A stretch of 64,000 nucleotides of DNA from Branchiostoma lanceolatum (lineage: Eukaryota > Chordata > Leptocardii > Amphioxiformes > Branchiostomatidae): contig NC_089727.1 in assembly GCF_035083965.1 (NCBI RefSeq), forward strand, positions 17,644,769 through 17,708,768, read 5' to 3'. Below are positions 1 to 10,846 of this stretch, one piece after another. The translations under genes and the position numbers were made by a program. Below the pieces are notes generated by a model that was not told the DNA's origin, searched no databases, and was given only the letters and a program-made list of their open reading frames with translations. How positions within the stretch are numbered: the first letter of the stretch is position 1; each line of letters opens with the position of its first letter.

Positions 1-846
1 GAAAAAAAAACAAGAAATTCCTCTTCCTGTAACTATGGCCAAAGAGTTACGACAGTGCCACAAATCAATGGGATATGGAAAGAAACAGGGCAGGACAACA
101 ACTGCTGTTCAATTTCAACTGATTTATTCAAATTATTGCTGTTTTCATGATGAATAAAATAATCGTTAGTTGTTACACTGTTCTCTCATTCAATTTGTGT
201 CCTAACATGTGTCGTCGACTATTATATTTCAAATCTAGGCATCTTGTTTTTTTCGTCCCTTCTTGTTTTTTTTTCGTGCTCTCGCATTAGATTTAGGGTC
301 TCCAAAGGACGTCATCCATAAAAATTACTTGGTGCAGCCTAACTGCATGGTTTCATTTCTAAAGCCACACCTAATTTCTTGAGTCAGCACTACATTTTTG
401 GAAAATACCATTCAAGCTTTGAATCAACTTCAAAAGGTCATATTGTGGTGCCAAAGATTTGAATAGAATTCTTTTACACAAAATTGTTAGTTTTTCATTT
501 CAGTCATGCATAAAGTTGAAAATTCATTGTTTGAAATGTTATGTTGACTTTTCGGCTCCTCTGTTTTGTACAATGCCCTGTTTCTTATTCATTTTGCCTG
601 CCCAGTCAATGCATGAATTTCCTGCAAAAATCCACAACGATTTGCTTCTCAATTACTGTTCGTCTGACCTACCTCCCATTCCAATTAAAGGCTCACTGAA
701 GAGAATCTTGTTTCAGCTTATTGGGCACAGGAGTATGTGTGCTTTATGGGCCTGTAATTAAAATGATGCATAACGGCAACTTTTCAAAATGTTGTATAAC
801 GCAACTTTTCATCCAATAGCTACAAGCCTAGTCTTTGAACCCTTGT
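1..846. other. Non-coding flank left of CCDC169
   Basis: No coding exon is recognisable here. The stretch is AT-rich and probably holds the 3' UTR of the minus-strand CCDC169 gene plus intergenic DNA. Around 245-345 a T-rich run followed by a CTCTCGCAT and GTCATCCAT-like stretch resembles one end of the TTA-flanked MITE family described at 35670 and 63646, so a decayed copy may lie here. The open frame at 459-761 has no recognisable protein features. Confidence 0.4.
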
Positions 847-3800
847 TTAGTTTGACCCCGGCGATTTTGACTGGTCGCTCCGCGAACTCCGTTCTGGGCT
901 CGGACTTTTCCTTCGCGGGGAGGGCGACTTCTTTAACTTTGGAAGCTTCTTGACCGCAGCTGTCTTCTTGATAGGCCCCTTCTTGGGGTCCAGGATTCGC
1001 TGGTAGTTGGGAACGTCTCGCGGCGACAAGCCGATCTTCCCGGTCACCGCGACCACGTCGGCGTCCAGCGACACCCGCTCCCGCCGCTTCTTGTCTTCTA
1101 TCGCCTGGCGAGCCTGTTAGAGTAAACAAGATCAAACAGAGTGAACAAAAGATATTCCTCCATGTATTTACATCTATGCTTACAGACTTAAACCCAGCAG
1201 AAAAGTATTGCTGAAGTGACTATCTATTGCTTGCCAAATCACGATGTTTGACTGGGTCGTGGGTTCAACTCCACTTGAAAATGCCCAATTTTGCATATCA
1301 TTTTTGATGAGAAAATATTTTTTTCACCCTAAAATTGGAGAGATGGAAGAAACTGGAACTCAGTTGATCTTATGATACTCAAACATTCTCAGCCGAAATC
1401 CACAACGATAACAGGGATAAATCTTACAGTAACAAACTCCGAACTTACCGTCTGTTTAAGTCATTGTATAAAGAAGAAGAGTATTTATCCATTAGCAACA
1501 TCAAACACAGAGTGGCTACTAGTACTACTAAACTCAGGGTTAGCTGTCACAGATTACATGACAAATCGACTCTACTGGACTAGCTTAGTTTAATAACACG
1601 TTTGTCTACTCTACATGTTTACAGCTTGTATTATTGTATTTATGTCCTTGTATGTTCCATGTGTTAAGTTAGACGACCTGTACCTAGCCCCTCCGGGCAT
1701 GAATGCACAATACAGGTCTTTCATTCATTCATTCATTCATTATAGCTAGAGGGATATGCTTCATCCCCATACACGGTTGTTTTAGCTCAGAAGTATTTCC
1801 TGGAAGAGACAGTCGCTTAAGACTTGAGGGTGTGCAACTTCAAATTGAGACTAGGGGTGGGTACCGGTACATAGAATTCAGGTCCGGACCTGTATCTGTA
1901 CCTGATTATTGTAGTCTCGCAGTACATCATATTTTGGAGAGCGAGACACACGTAAAACTCTCCAAACATCATGTCTGGAACGATATAATTTCTTAGGTTT
2001 GCACTTTGTCTGAAAATTATAACTACACTCTCCTCGCCGTCTGTTTACTCATCCTTTGAGTGTTTCTAGATATGATTCACAGCTATCGTCTTCGACAACG
2101 ACTCGTTAAATCTGCTGTTTTGTATTTTCTTAGTAGTGAGACCAGTTATGTGGCCGCCTGCTGGTAGCCTGGTACTATGAATTTTCTAGTCGGTCCATAG
2201 GCCGGTCCACTGATTTTTTTACGGTCCATTAAGAAATACCGGTTTTGTACCGGTACACGGTACCGGTACCCACCCCTAATTGAGACCCAAAATAAACTGT
2301 CGTGTGCTCCCTTAAACGCAAAAGTATCTTATGCATTTACCTGGTGGATCTCTGTCAGGTACTGTTTCCTCTCATCATTTGCCTTGTGAAAGGCCTGTAA
2401 TAAAACAACAAAATACAGTATAAGTCAAACAAATATCACCATTATCAATCTTTCAAACTGTATATACTACATGTTGTAGACAGCTGACATCCTCTCAGAA
2501 CCTCATGCATTGGGGAAAGAAAATCAAAGAAGACTACCAAAGAATTCCTAGTTCTGACTGTCTACATACTCCACATGCCTGACCAACTACTGATGGGAAA
2601 AGTCTGGAGTAGATAACGCCGACTTTCACAGAGACTCTTTAATGGTCTTGGAATACAGCCAGATACGAGGAGACTTTTCCAGAGCAGACTTTTAGACGAA
2701 TGTATGTCAGGCGTAACACGAGAAACTAGGTACAACAGAGCTTCAGGGCAGTCGGGGTTTTAAGTCCTCAATTGCAGTGAGCCAAGATTGTTTTGGGCTA
2801 CTCTCCAAGCAGAGGTTAGGCTGGTTTTTGATGTGTTTTAGTCGTTTTGTCAGGCTTTCTATTTTGTCCCATTCTCTTTATGTCGCCATATAGAAATCTT
2901 GACAAAAATGGATAAAACATGTTAAAAACCAGCCAGAGCCGAACCTCAAGAAAACGAGACAAATTAGAAAGCCAGACATAAACGCCTAGAAACACATACA
3001 AAACCAGCCGCAGCCAAACCTCTGCAGAGTTTGACTTTTCCGGCTGTGATTTTTCAAAGTGTATAGACAGCTGGTGCTGACGACTTTTAAAGCCGAATAG
3101 GCAACCTCGCTGACCAATTCTGACCACAGATGACCTTGCTGACACGACTAAGTTACTATGGTCTGGAGAATGTCAGGAGGCCATGGTTGACTATGTGTGT
3201 GACAGGTTGAAAGTTATAGAAATGTGTGTCAAGTTAAGTTAAAAGTTAAAATCCTCCCACACCATTATTGATGTATAGGGCGGTGCCCATCCCCGTTTCA
3301 TAGCTCTGGGCCACACTGTGGTGCAATCGCTGTAGCAGGGGGCTAGTCCACTGGCAGTGGAGTGTGTTTAACTTCCATACTGTTTCAGAAGTATGTACCA
3401 TTTTTATAAAGTCTTTGGTATGACTCAATGCGCCTCTTGTCCAGAGGTGTCCTACCTGGGGCTTGAACCTCAGTCCTTCTGGTCCAAGTAATTTGAACCA
3501 GATGTGTTGAGAGGCAGAAGCGCAGACCACTACACCACAGGGAGACCCCCATGTGGGTCAAGTAGATAACTTTTAAGTTCTTTATACAAAAGAGTTTTAT
3601 TTTCCGAGTAGGGGGAGAAGAAAAGAAGAAGGCTGTAGAATTGACCTTGGACTCCTGGTCTAGTCTCCACTCGTAGTCCCTGAGTTGTCCTTCAAGACTC
3701 TGCTTCTCCTTCTCCATCTGCTTCATCAGTTTCTTAAGACTGGCCTAGGAGTACAAGGGAATGATCACAAGAATGGAAGTTATAAACTTAAGACATATGG

Positions 3801-6800
3801 ACTAATCTCCAAGCAGATGTTGGGAGGAAAGATTGTAAACTTTTCCTCTACTGCCTCAATGTTATGTGTTGATTAGCAAAAATGCAGCAATTGGAAGATT
3901 TTAGGATCTTTCCTCCCATTATCAACATAGAAGTTAGCAGCACTATCATGCATTTATTGTTTCAAGTACAGTCAAACCTGTACAAGTGACCATCTCTACA
4001 TAAGGACCACCTGGCCAATGTGACCATGTTTTGCTAATATCTTAGATAGTTTTTCCCATTGACACAAGCATTAAGAGTCATGTCTAGTGACCACCTGTTT
4101 GCATAGACTAGATTTTATTGGTTCACTGAGTGGTCTTCTTGGGCAGTTTTAACTCTAACTTGAGGTTCTTTTTAATAGGGAAATGATGCAATATATTGCT
4201 GTAGCATGATATTGTGAGTAAGTGGCAGAGAGATTGAGTCAATTCTAAGAAAAAATGCAGAAATAGAAGACTCTGTTGTCAATATCGGTGGAATGAAATC
4301 TGCTAGCTTCAATCAATACATATCGTTTGAAAAACCATTGCCAATTTGCCTGGGCTATTCCATTTTCAGTGGAGGGGTGTCACTGTATTTTATAACATTA
4401 TTTGATAACGTTATCAAATATAGTGACACCCCTCCAAATACAAATTGAAGCAAAGAATGAGGGAAAATCTAAGAGTTTGAAAACAAATTGTTTGACATAT
4501 TGTAATACAAGGGGAGGAGAAATTCTGGTTCCCTCTGTCAAATGGAATAGCCCAAAGTACAACCAAGTGTAGTTAGCGATGTTGCAGCAAAAGGTGCATG
4601 ATAGTGATAAATGCAGTGTAAAATGACATAATGCAACAAAAATACCTTCAGCATTGGCCTAATATGTGCAGTCTTGGAAAAGAAAAACTCATATGTTATT
4701 ACTTACCAAAGGAGCATCTAAACTAAGCTTTGCTTGAAAAATAATGTTATGCATAATGTGTGACTTCATAAAAAACATTGGTCTAAATTCGAAGCAATTC
4801 AGTGATAGTGTCATAGGCAATAATGATGTTTTATTAGAACTAGATTTGTGAAATGCAGAGCTGTCTCCAGGACCCGTCCCTCCGTCCAGGGACGGAAATT
4901 TGCTTGCTGTTACAGACAAAAATTTCACCCTGTCCATCCAATAAATTAGGACTTCATGACATGAAATCAATGAAAATGTAGATCTAATAACAAAACTAAA
5001 ACATGGGCTCCCAAACAAGGACTGAGTCTGAAAAAAAACATTTTAAGCTGGAGACATTCCTTGTGCAATCCGATATGCACGTATCAAAATTAAAAGAAAT
5101 GACCAAAAGAGCTCTGGTAACTGCTGATATATGGTAACGTTATGATACTAAAAGTACAACATATCAAAATCTGTTTGATGAAATGCTCAAACAGACCTGT
5201 ACAGGTGGATAAAAAGCTGGTGACTGATGAAAAAGGGAAATTATTAAAAGACGTTTATTCATCAGGTTGTATTATTTCAGCCAGTAGGTACCCATGTGAG
5301 TGATGAGGCTGTTGTAACGCACTCGTGGCACCTCCTCGAACACGGGACCCCCATTTTTCGTCTCTTCCGAAAGACGGTGCAGCTCCGACAAGGATACCAT
5401 TCCCGGGATCGATCCTGGGTCTCTCGGATCCAACTAATTGGAATCAGGAGGCTCAACTGCGAAGCTGCTACCAATTGAGCTACAGGGACATCCTATATGA
5501 TACAAAAAACATACAATTTACTTACATCTGACAGCTCGTCAAAGGTGCGTACGCTGGCAGCGTTCTTCCCGTCCTTGCTGTTCTGTTTGGACTCCTCCAG
5601 TTTCTGTCGGAGCAGGATGATCTGTCGGTCCAGCTGGCTGTTCATCTCCTCCTGAGTCTCGTAACGCGTCTTCCACTCGTTACCTTAAGAACAACACAGA
5701 ATCTTACTGTAATTCACTTTATCTTCACTGTAGCAAAATTTCACGGTATAAGGAAAATGGACATTTTCACTGAACTGTGTGAAGGAATCATGAATAATAA
5801 CAACAGTTTTTTTACGGTGATGATAAGTTCACGGTACAGAGATGACCGTGAAAACAGTGAACTTACAGTGAAAGAAGCAAGAATTACAGTATGTTATCTC
5901 CAAGCAGATGTAAGGGTAGGTACACCGGTTTTTGCAAAATTTGGTACTCTTTTGTACTAAATGTTGCAATAACCAGTGTAAGACACAGAGACTGAGTCAG
6001 ATCTTACATCTGCTTGGAGATTGTTTTGCAACACCTGTTTGTGCAACATTTACTACTCATTTCTAGTATTGCACCTTTTTTACAATCCGGTATGCAAAAA
6101 AAAGGCATGAAAGACTAAGATTCATTGAGCTGGATTCTTACATCTGCTTGTATATTAATTTTGCAACACCTGTTTGTGCACATTTACTACTCATTTCTAG
6201 TATTGCACCTTTTTTACAATCCAGTATGCAAAAAAAAGGCATAAAAGACTAAGATTCATTGAGCTGGATTCTTACATCTGCTTGGATATTAATTTTGCAA
6301 CACCTGTTTGTGCACATTTACTACTCATTTCTAGTATTGCACCTTTTGTACAATTCAGGTATGAAAAAAAGCATACAACACTGCTTGGAAATTGATGGTA
6401 TCGACCAAATATCTGATACAACACAGGAGGGTACGAATTTACTAAAAAGATTAAGCTCATTTTGCAGTTCATCAGTTTACAAGCTGCCCCTGCATTCCTG
6501 TTGACCAATCAAATAGCTCAATTCTAATGTAGCTTCATCCAAGACAGATTCAATCAAATCTAGCTTCACTGATTGGTCTATTGTTGTAGAGGATAAAGAC
6601 CTGCAATGATAGATGGACCAATTGCACTGCATGTATCATATAGTCCAGGTTTCATCTCACCTTCATCTTCAACCCCATCAAACCTCTTCTCCAGTTCAGA
6701 GACTGTCAGTTTCAACTCAGTGGTGGACTGGTCCAACATTTCCCTGGGAAGGGGTGAAATATTTGGTGTAATTTTATGCAGCGGTTCAGGATTCTTGTGT

Positions 6801-7383
6801 GTGTCAAAATAAAGACGTTTTTTGTCTTGAATGAGAAAATATATACGACTGGTGTATAAGACAGATTGCACACGGTTTTTGGAAGTACTCTGATCTGCAT
6901 AAAAAGTATGAACTTTAGGCCAAGGAATTAGAAGACTGTGACTTTGCATTTTTCTGAAGAATTGACTGCTCAAAACCTGTGCTAGTTCGACCTGAAATGC
7001 ACCACAATATTTGTGAACCAGGTTCTCAATATCATCAACAAACAATTTGGGCATACATTTTTTACATAAACATGCAACAATCTGATGTTCTTTTTACAGT
7101 CGATTGCTAAAAGAAATAAACTACACATGACCGTATCACTCCTATTGTTTGAACAATTTATCAAAGCGATTATCCGCGAAGGTTTACAACTACGCAATGG
7201 TATATTGTGTATCCTAGACAACATCGCAAACACAAAACGACACGGTGACGTTTTGAGTACGTACTTCATTTGTTTCTCCTGCTGAATTTCCGCACGGATC
7301 CTGTCCAAGTCGTAGTCGGCGAAGTCCTCCTCGGATCCTTGGTCGTCCGAGTCGCGGTCGTCGCCTCTGTCCTCGTCAGCCAT
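847..7383 (-). CDS. CCDC169: Coiled-coil domain-containing protein 169 ortholog, six coding exons
   Basis: Small coiled-coil protein of unknown biochemical role. Coding exons in gene order are 7265-7383, 6661-6743, 5526-5683, 3646-3744, 2341-2394 and 847-1113. All have AG/GT borders and phases that fit (2,1,0,0,0), giving 259 residues. From memory the vertebrate CCDC169 protein has the same landmarks in the same order: EWKTRYETQ (exon 3), a KQMEKEK..LE..L..Y..RLDQESK heptad block (exon 4), N-ER-YL-E (exon 5) and GP-KK near the end (exon 6). The human protein is about 214 residues; the extra length is an acidic N terminus (MADEDRGDD...) and a basic SPSP-rich C terminus. The ATG at 7381-7383 opens exon 1. 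Introns hold several MITEs and SINEs. Orthology is recalled, not searched; exon structure is read directly. Confidence 0.88.
1370..1745 (+). mobile_element. 5'-truncated LINE 3' end
   Basis: The segment from about 1555 (CTCTACTGGACTAGCTTAG) to the ATTC microsatellite at 1720-1742 matches, in the opposite orientation, the copy at 13900-14285. The shared end reads CGACCTGTACCTAGCCCC then a short A/T tail and repeated ATTC units, as in CR1/L2-like non-LTR elements. The upstream part is less clear. It lies in CCDC169 intron 5. Confidence 0.6.
1852..2278. mobile_element. hAT-type MITE, 427 bp, with 8-bp target duplication
   Basis: Terminal inverted repeats TAGGGGTGGGTACCGGTAC at 1852 and its complement ending at 2278. 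Direct repeats ATTGAGAC flank it at 1844-1851 and 2279-2286. The 8-bp duplication and the TAGGGGTGGG end fit a non-autonomous hAT element. A related uninterrupted sequence at about 16250-16330 shows the empty site. It sits in CCDC169 intron 5 close to exon 5. Confidence 0.85.
2800..3029. mobile_element. Foldback MITE (CTCTCCAAGCAGAGG family)
   Basis: Long imperfect inverted repeat. The left arm starts CTCTCCAAGCAGAGGTTAGG and contains GGCTTTCTATTTTGTC; the right arm has the complements and ends AACCTCTGCAGAG. Related copies are at 9461-9655 and 44203-44369. Confidence 0.7.
3285..3546 (-). mobile_element. tRNA-derived SINE
   Basis: On the minus strand the 5' end reads like a tRNA: A-box-like TGGTGTAGTGGTCTGCGC and B-box-like GGTTCAAGCCCC, followed by an unrelated tail. 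The element is in CCDC169 intron 4, just downstream of exon 4. It is not an intact tRNA because no acceptor stem closes it. Confidence 0.6.
3967..4150. repeat. Dispersed repeat beginning CAGTCAAACCTGTACA
   Basis: The motif CAGTCAAACCTGTACAAGTG, with repeated GACCACCT/GGTGACC-like words downstream, looks like the end of a short DNA transposon of a kind common in invertebrate genomes. Boundaries are approximate. Confidence 0.35.
4349..4554. mobile_element. Short MITE with nested hairpin
   Basis: Outer inverted repeat GGGCTATTCCATTT near 4350 and AAATGGAATAGCCC near 4540. Inside is a second hairpin with arms GGAGGGGTGTCACT and AGTGACACCCCTCC around a palindromic TTTGATAACGTTATCAAA centre. Confidence 0.6.
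5285..5492 (-). mobile_element. tRNA-derived SINE
   Basis: On the minus strand: TGTAGCTCAATTGGTAGCAG (A box of a tRNA-like head) and GGATCGATCCC (B box), then a SINE body with GGTCCCGTGTTCGAGGAGG. It lies immediately downstream of CCDC169 exon 3, within intron 3. Confidence 0.6.
5701..5889. mobile_element. MITE, TACTGTAATTC ends
   Basis: Left end TTACTGTAATTCACTT, right end GAATTACAGTAT, with TCACGGTA words in both halves. The ends resemble those of the TA-flanked MITEs at 17201 and 57440. It lies in CCDC169 intron 2, upstream of exon 3. Confidence 0.5.
5893..6390. repeat. MITE followed by tandem copies of about 135 bp
   Basis: A MITE with ends ATCTCCAAGCAGATGTAAG (near 5895) and CTTACATCTGCTTGGAGAT (near 6003) is followed by two further tandem copies of its right part. 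GCAACACCTGTTTGTGCA starts at about 6028, 6163 and 6297, giving spacings of 135 and 134. It lies in CCDC169 intron 2. Confidence 0.65.
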
Positions 7384-10024
7384 CTTGGAAGCTTGATCTA
7401 CCTGGGTGACACCTTAGCTGCCCGGCTTGTCCCCGTTGTTAGGCAAGGGCGGGGCTTAACGACTGGTGTAAATACACAACTCACCATTGAGTGGTCCAGT
7501 CAGTCACGCCGCGGTGCGGTTTATAACGGAAGCGCAACATACCGGTTTCTGCAAACGTTTGAGAAAGCCTTGAAAGCGGCATCGATATAACGTTACATGT
7601 ATGATTAAGTGACTAATTTGAACCACATCTTGAAGCCATCTATGAATGATCTATTTTAGGAATAAATCCAGAACAAGTTGTGACATTTTGGTGAGACGAA
7701 ATCTCGCTTTGATGGCGCCAAATTCCAGCCGTGACGTCAGTTGAGGTTATCGAGTCTTGTTATCGCACGTTTTCCGGTCCAACGTCGTCCATAACACGTG
7801 ACCTTTGGTGTGACTTGTTGTCCTTCATAGTCACCCTGTCATATGAACCCACCAATCAGATTTTAAGTCAATTCTACCTTGAACGGCTCTCCGAAAAAGT
7901 CATCATAGGAAATATAGACGCCTTGAGTTGACCATATATCTCCGGGGCCCATATGCTGCACCTTTGACGATTTTTCGTTTTGCTTTAATTTTCCCTGTCA
8001 AAAAAGGTCTAATAATATAATTCATTACCTCATTGAAAAGGCCGACACGGCTAAACCAGTCTAACAGGCTGAATGTAAGTTCTTGAAACCTCGAAATGAT
8101 TATATTTTAGGCCCCTAGTGACTTGCTATGGTACTGCAGCGGAACTTCCGCCCCCCCTCTATATCTAACGTAACATGACCTATTTACGTGCAGAACCTAT
8201 TTACGTCCGGTTTGGCTCATGTCCACATGTCGAGGTGTATTATGCCAAAGCCTGTTCTCATGAGCAATAAAGAACATCATAAGTATGATCCTTAGCCATC
8301 TCTTTAATTTTTGCACAGCAAAACATAATGGCCATGTGTTTACCACGTGAACGCCACGTGCCGCGCATGTGGGGGGAATTTACAGATAAACACTGTTTTT
8401 TTCCATCGCGTTAAGCAAGTGGCGGGACAGACAGTGATTTTACTATCATTTGTCTGCAGACTACTTTGGACAGTCACTGTGCATTTTTTTCTGGTCTATG
8501 TTCTTCAAGCATAGCGCTAGAAGGGAAAAGATTCAGAAGTGGACGATAATGGGTTACCCTAGCACAATTCTTCATCATATACCTCAGTTTAAATACATGC
8601 TCGCACGGCGTTAAACAGGCGGAGAGAAACTTACAGACCATGCATTTTCTTTTTAGAAGAGCTGATATTTCTGACCATGGGTTTCAAAATTGGCTCTGTC
8701 CGCGCGGTTTTAAGATAAATGCGTTTTGAATAAATCGGACGTTAATTGGTCATGTCACGTTACATACAAATGTACTGCAAGTTCGAGATAAAGTAAAGTG
8801 ACTTCCTCTTCGACTTGGCTGGTGTTGCGTACCCGGAAGTGATGTCTTTTGAAACGCTGTACTTGCTATGACTATGGCTAAGAATAGTCTCAACACATCA
8901 TACGGCTTGCGAATAAGTGCATGGTCAATATCTATTGAGGCTCATAGTCCAAACCCCAAAGTTCAGGCAGAATACCTTTGAGCTTGCGGAGGTGAGGTTT
9001 TTATTGCACGCAGATCACAGTCAGTGACACAGACAAATGTATAGGCACAGGGTTGATTGTAACTGCAAAGCCAATGGCTCATATATCATTATGGTGTGAT
9101 ACAGGGATCAAAGTGTCAATAGCTCAGAATACATTCTGTTAAAAACACGATATCGTCTGAGCTACATGTATCATGCGTACTGGTATGGCCAGAGATCAGT
9201 GAAATGGTATCAACCTATCAATGTAGGTGTTTCACTGCACACACTGTAAAGTCGAGACACGATGGCTCTTCTTTTTATTGATTGCCTGGACTTATTTGTT
9301 TCTAACACTGTGTACACACATCATCATACGACCAACGATAGAAAGCATCGGCTCACGGGTACGTGCACGTTTGAAGTACAATTCCAAGAATAGAGATATC
9401 GCAACCAGACAAACTATCCACGGGAAGTGCGAATATATGTTTCACACACAGCAAAGTCAGCTACTCTCTAAGCAGAGGAATTGGTTAAATTTCAAAGTGA
9501 CGTGTTTTAGGCGTTTTGTCGGGCTTTCTAGTTTGTCCCGTTTTCTTCATGTGGGTCAGCGACATACAGAAAACAAGACAAAATAGAAAGCACGACAAAA
9601 CGCCTAAAACACGCCAGTCAAGAACCGGGCTTACCCATTCCCCTGCTTGGAGAATAAAAGTCAACATCTATCTATGGATACAACTTGGTCAGGTGGATAG
9701 ACTACTATCTCATTATCTACAGTAGATCAATCTTATCCCCTGCAGACAAAGACTTGCTTGTGCGCATGCGTTGGTGTGATGTTGTTTGCACACGTTACCA
9801 TGTCAGCAGACTTGTGGTAGAGAGCAGGAAGTCGGTAACTATGGGATATTAAAACCGCTGGATAATACATAAGCATCAAGATTATATACAATACAAGTGT
9901 ACGAGATATAATCACACAGTAGACAGGCTATGGGTCCCCATCCTAGAGCCCACATGTATGAAAAAACAAACAGAACGCTCACGCACCATGACACGTTCAG
10001 GTATTTATAAGATATCATACAATG
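7384..10024. other. Intergenic region upstream of CCDC169
   Basis: The first 200 bp beyond the CCDC169 ATG are rich in CG and are the likely promoter. From 7600 to 9460 I see no exon with supporting splice signals; the open frames are short and without recognisable motifs. A dispersed-repeat fragment (TACTGCAGCGGAACTTCCG) is at about 8130. Confidence 0.4.
9461..9655. mobile_element. Foldback MITE (CTCTCTAAGCAGAGG family)
   Basis: Arms contain GTGTTTTAGGCGTTTTGTCG and its near-complement CGACAAAACGCCTAAAACAC, with further GGCTTTCTAGTTTGTC symmetry; the outer end is CTGCTTGGAGA. Related copies are at 2800 and 44203. Confidence 0.75.
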
Positions 10025-10440
10025 CGCCAAAAATAATTACTCAAGCAACTGGATAAAATTTTGAAACAGACGTTTCAGACAGCATCTACTGTCTTTCGTC
10101 AGTGACTAACGATAGGGCTGAGAACACCAGGTTTTGTACCAAAACTCTGAATAGGTATGTTAATGAGGTTAAGACAATTTAGGATTTCTTGAAGTAGTCT
10201 TTAAAAGAAGATCAATTCAAGACAAAGTTTTGTGCCAATAGTTCAATTAGCTACTGTTGATTTTAGTACAGTAACTAAATGTTGTTCGTCCGGGGGTGGG
10301 GGTGGTGGGCAGTACATTATCCCACTGCCCCCCCCACCCCCCGACCCCCGTCTGACTGTTTCAAAATTTTATCCAGTTGCTTGAGTAATTATTTTTGGCG
10401 TATCTTACTACCTGGATGTCTAACTTTCATCAACGTATAT
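10025..10440 (-). mobile_element. Penelope-like-style repeat with hammerhead-like motif
   Basis: Inverted ends: CGCCAAAAATAATTACTCAA at 10025 and the complement ending TTTTTGGCG at 10400. Homology to the copy at 46250 continues to about 10440 (ACCTGGATGTCTAAC). On the minus strand at about 10069-10112 there is a CTGACGA / hairpin / GAAAC motif resembling a hammerhead ribozyme core. No reverse transcriptase or GIY-YIG frame is present, so assignment to Penelope-like elements rests on that motif only. Confidence 0.5.
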
Positions 10441-10564
10441 CATACAATGATCAGTTGTAAACCCATATAAGAACGATGAGGCACAATGGGCGAGTGGGCG
10501 ACATGAAATGGGCTGTTTCTGCATTACTGTAATGTTCAAACTGTTATGTGAAGTACCACCAGTT

Positions 10565-10800
10565 GCGACAAAGCATGCCCCTTTTACGTAGAGCGTCATC
10601 GGCCGTTTTAATTTTACGTAGAGCGTTGCCGACCACTCCATTATTTAGCGTAGAGCGTAGGGAGGCTTTTCTGAATTTAGCGTAGAGCGTAGGGAGGCTT
10701 TCTGAATTTTAATAGCGTAGAGCGTAGGGAGGCTTTCTGAATTTAGCGTATTACGTAGCCGGCCCTCCGAATTTAGCGTAGGGCGTTGTCGGGACCCCCC
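10565..10800. repeat. Minisatellite, GCGTAGAGCGTAGGGAGGC unit
   Basis: Several imperfect tandem units of roughly 40-50 bp built from GCGTAGAGCGTAGGGAGGC and TTTCTGAATTTA, running into a poly-C tract near 10796. It lies just downstream of the phosphoesterase stop codon. Confidence 0.8.
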
Positions 10801-10846
10801 CCCCCCCCATGCAGGCCCTCAAAAATCTCCGGCCTCCCTTTTCCCT

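Noticed and set aside
459-761. 100-residue protein at the left edge
   Set aside because: No recognisable domain, no splice context, and composition typical of random AT-rich sequence.
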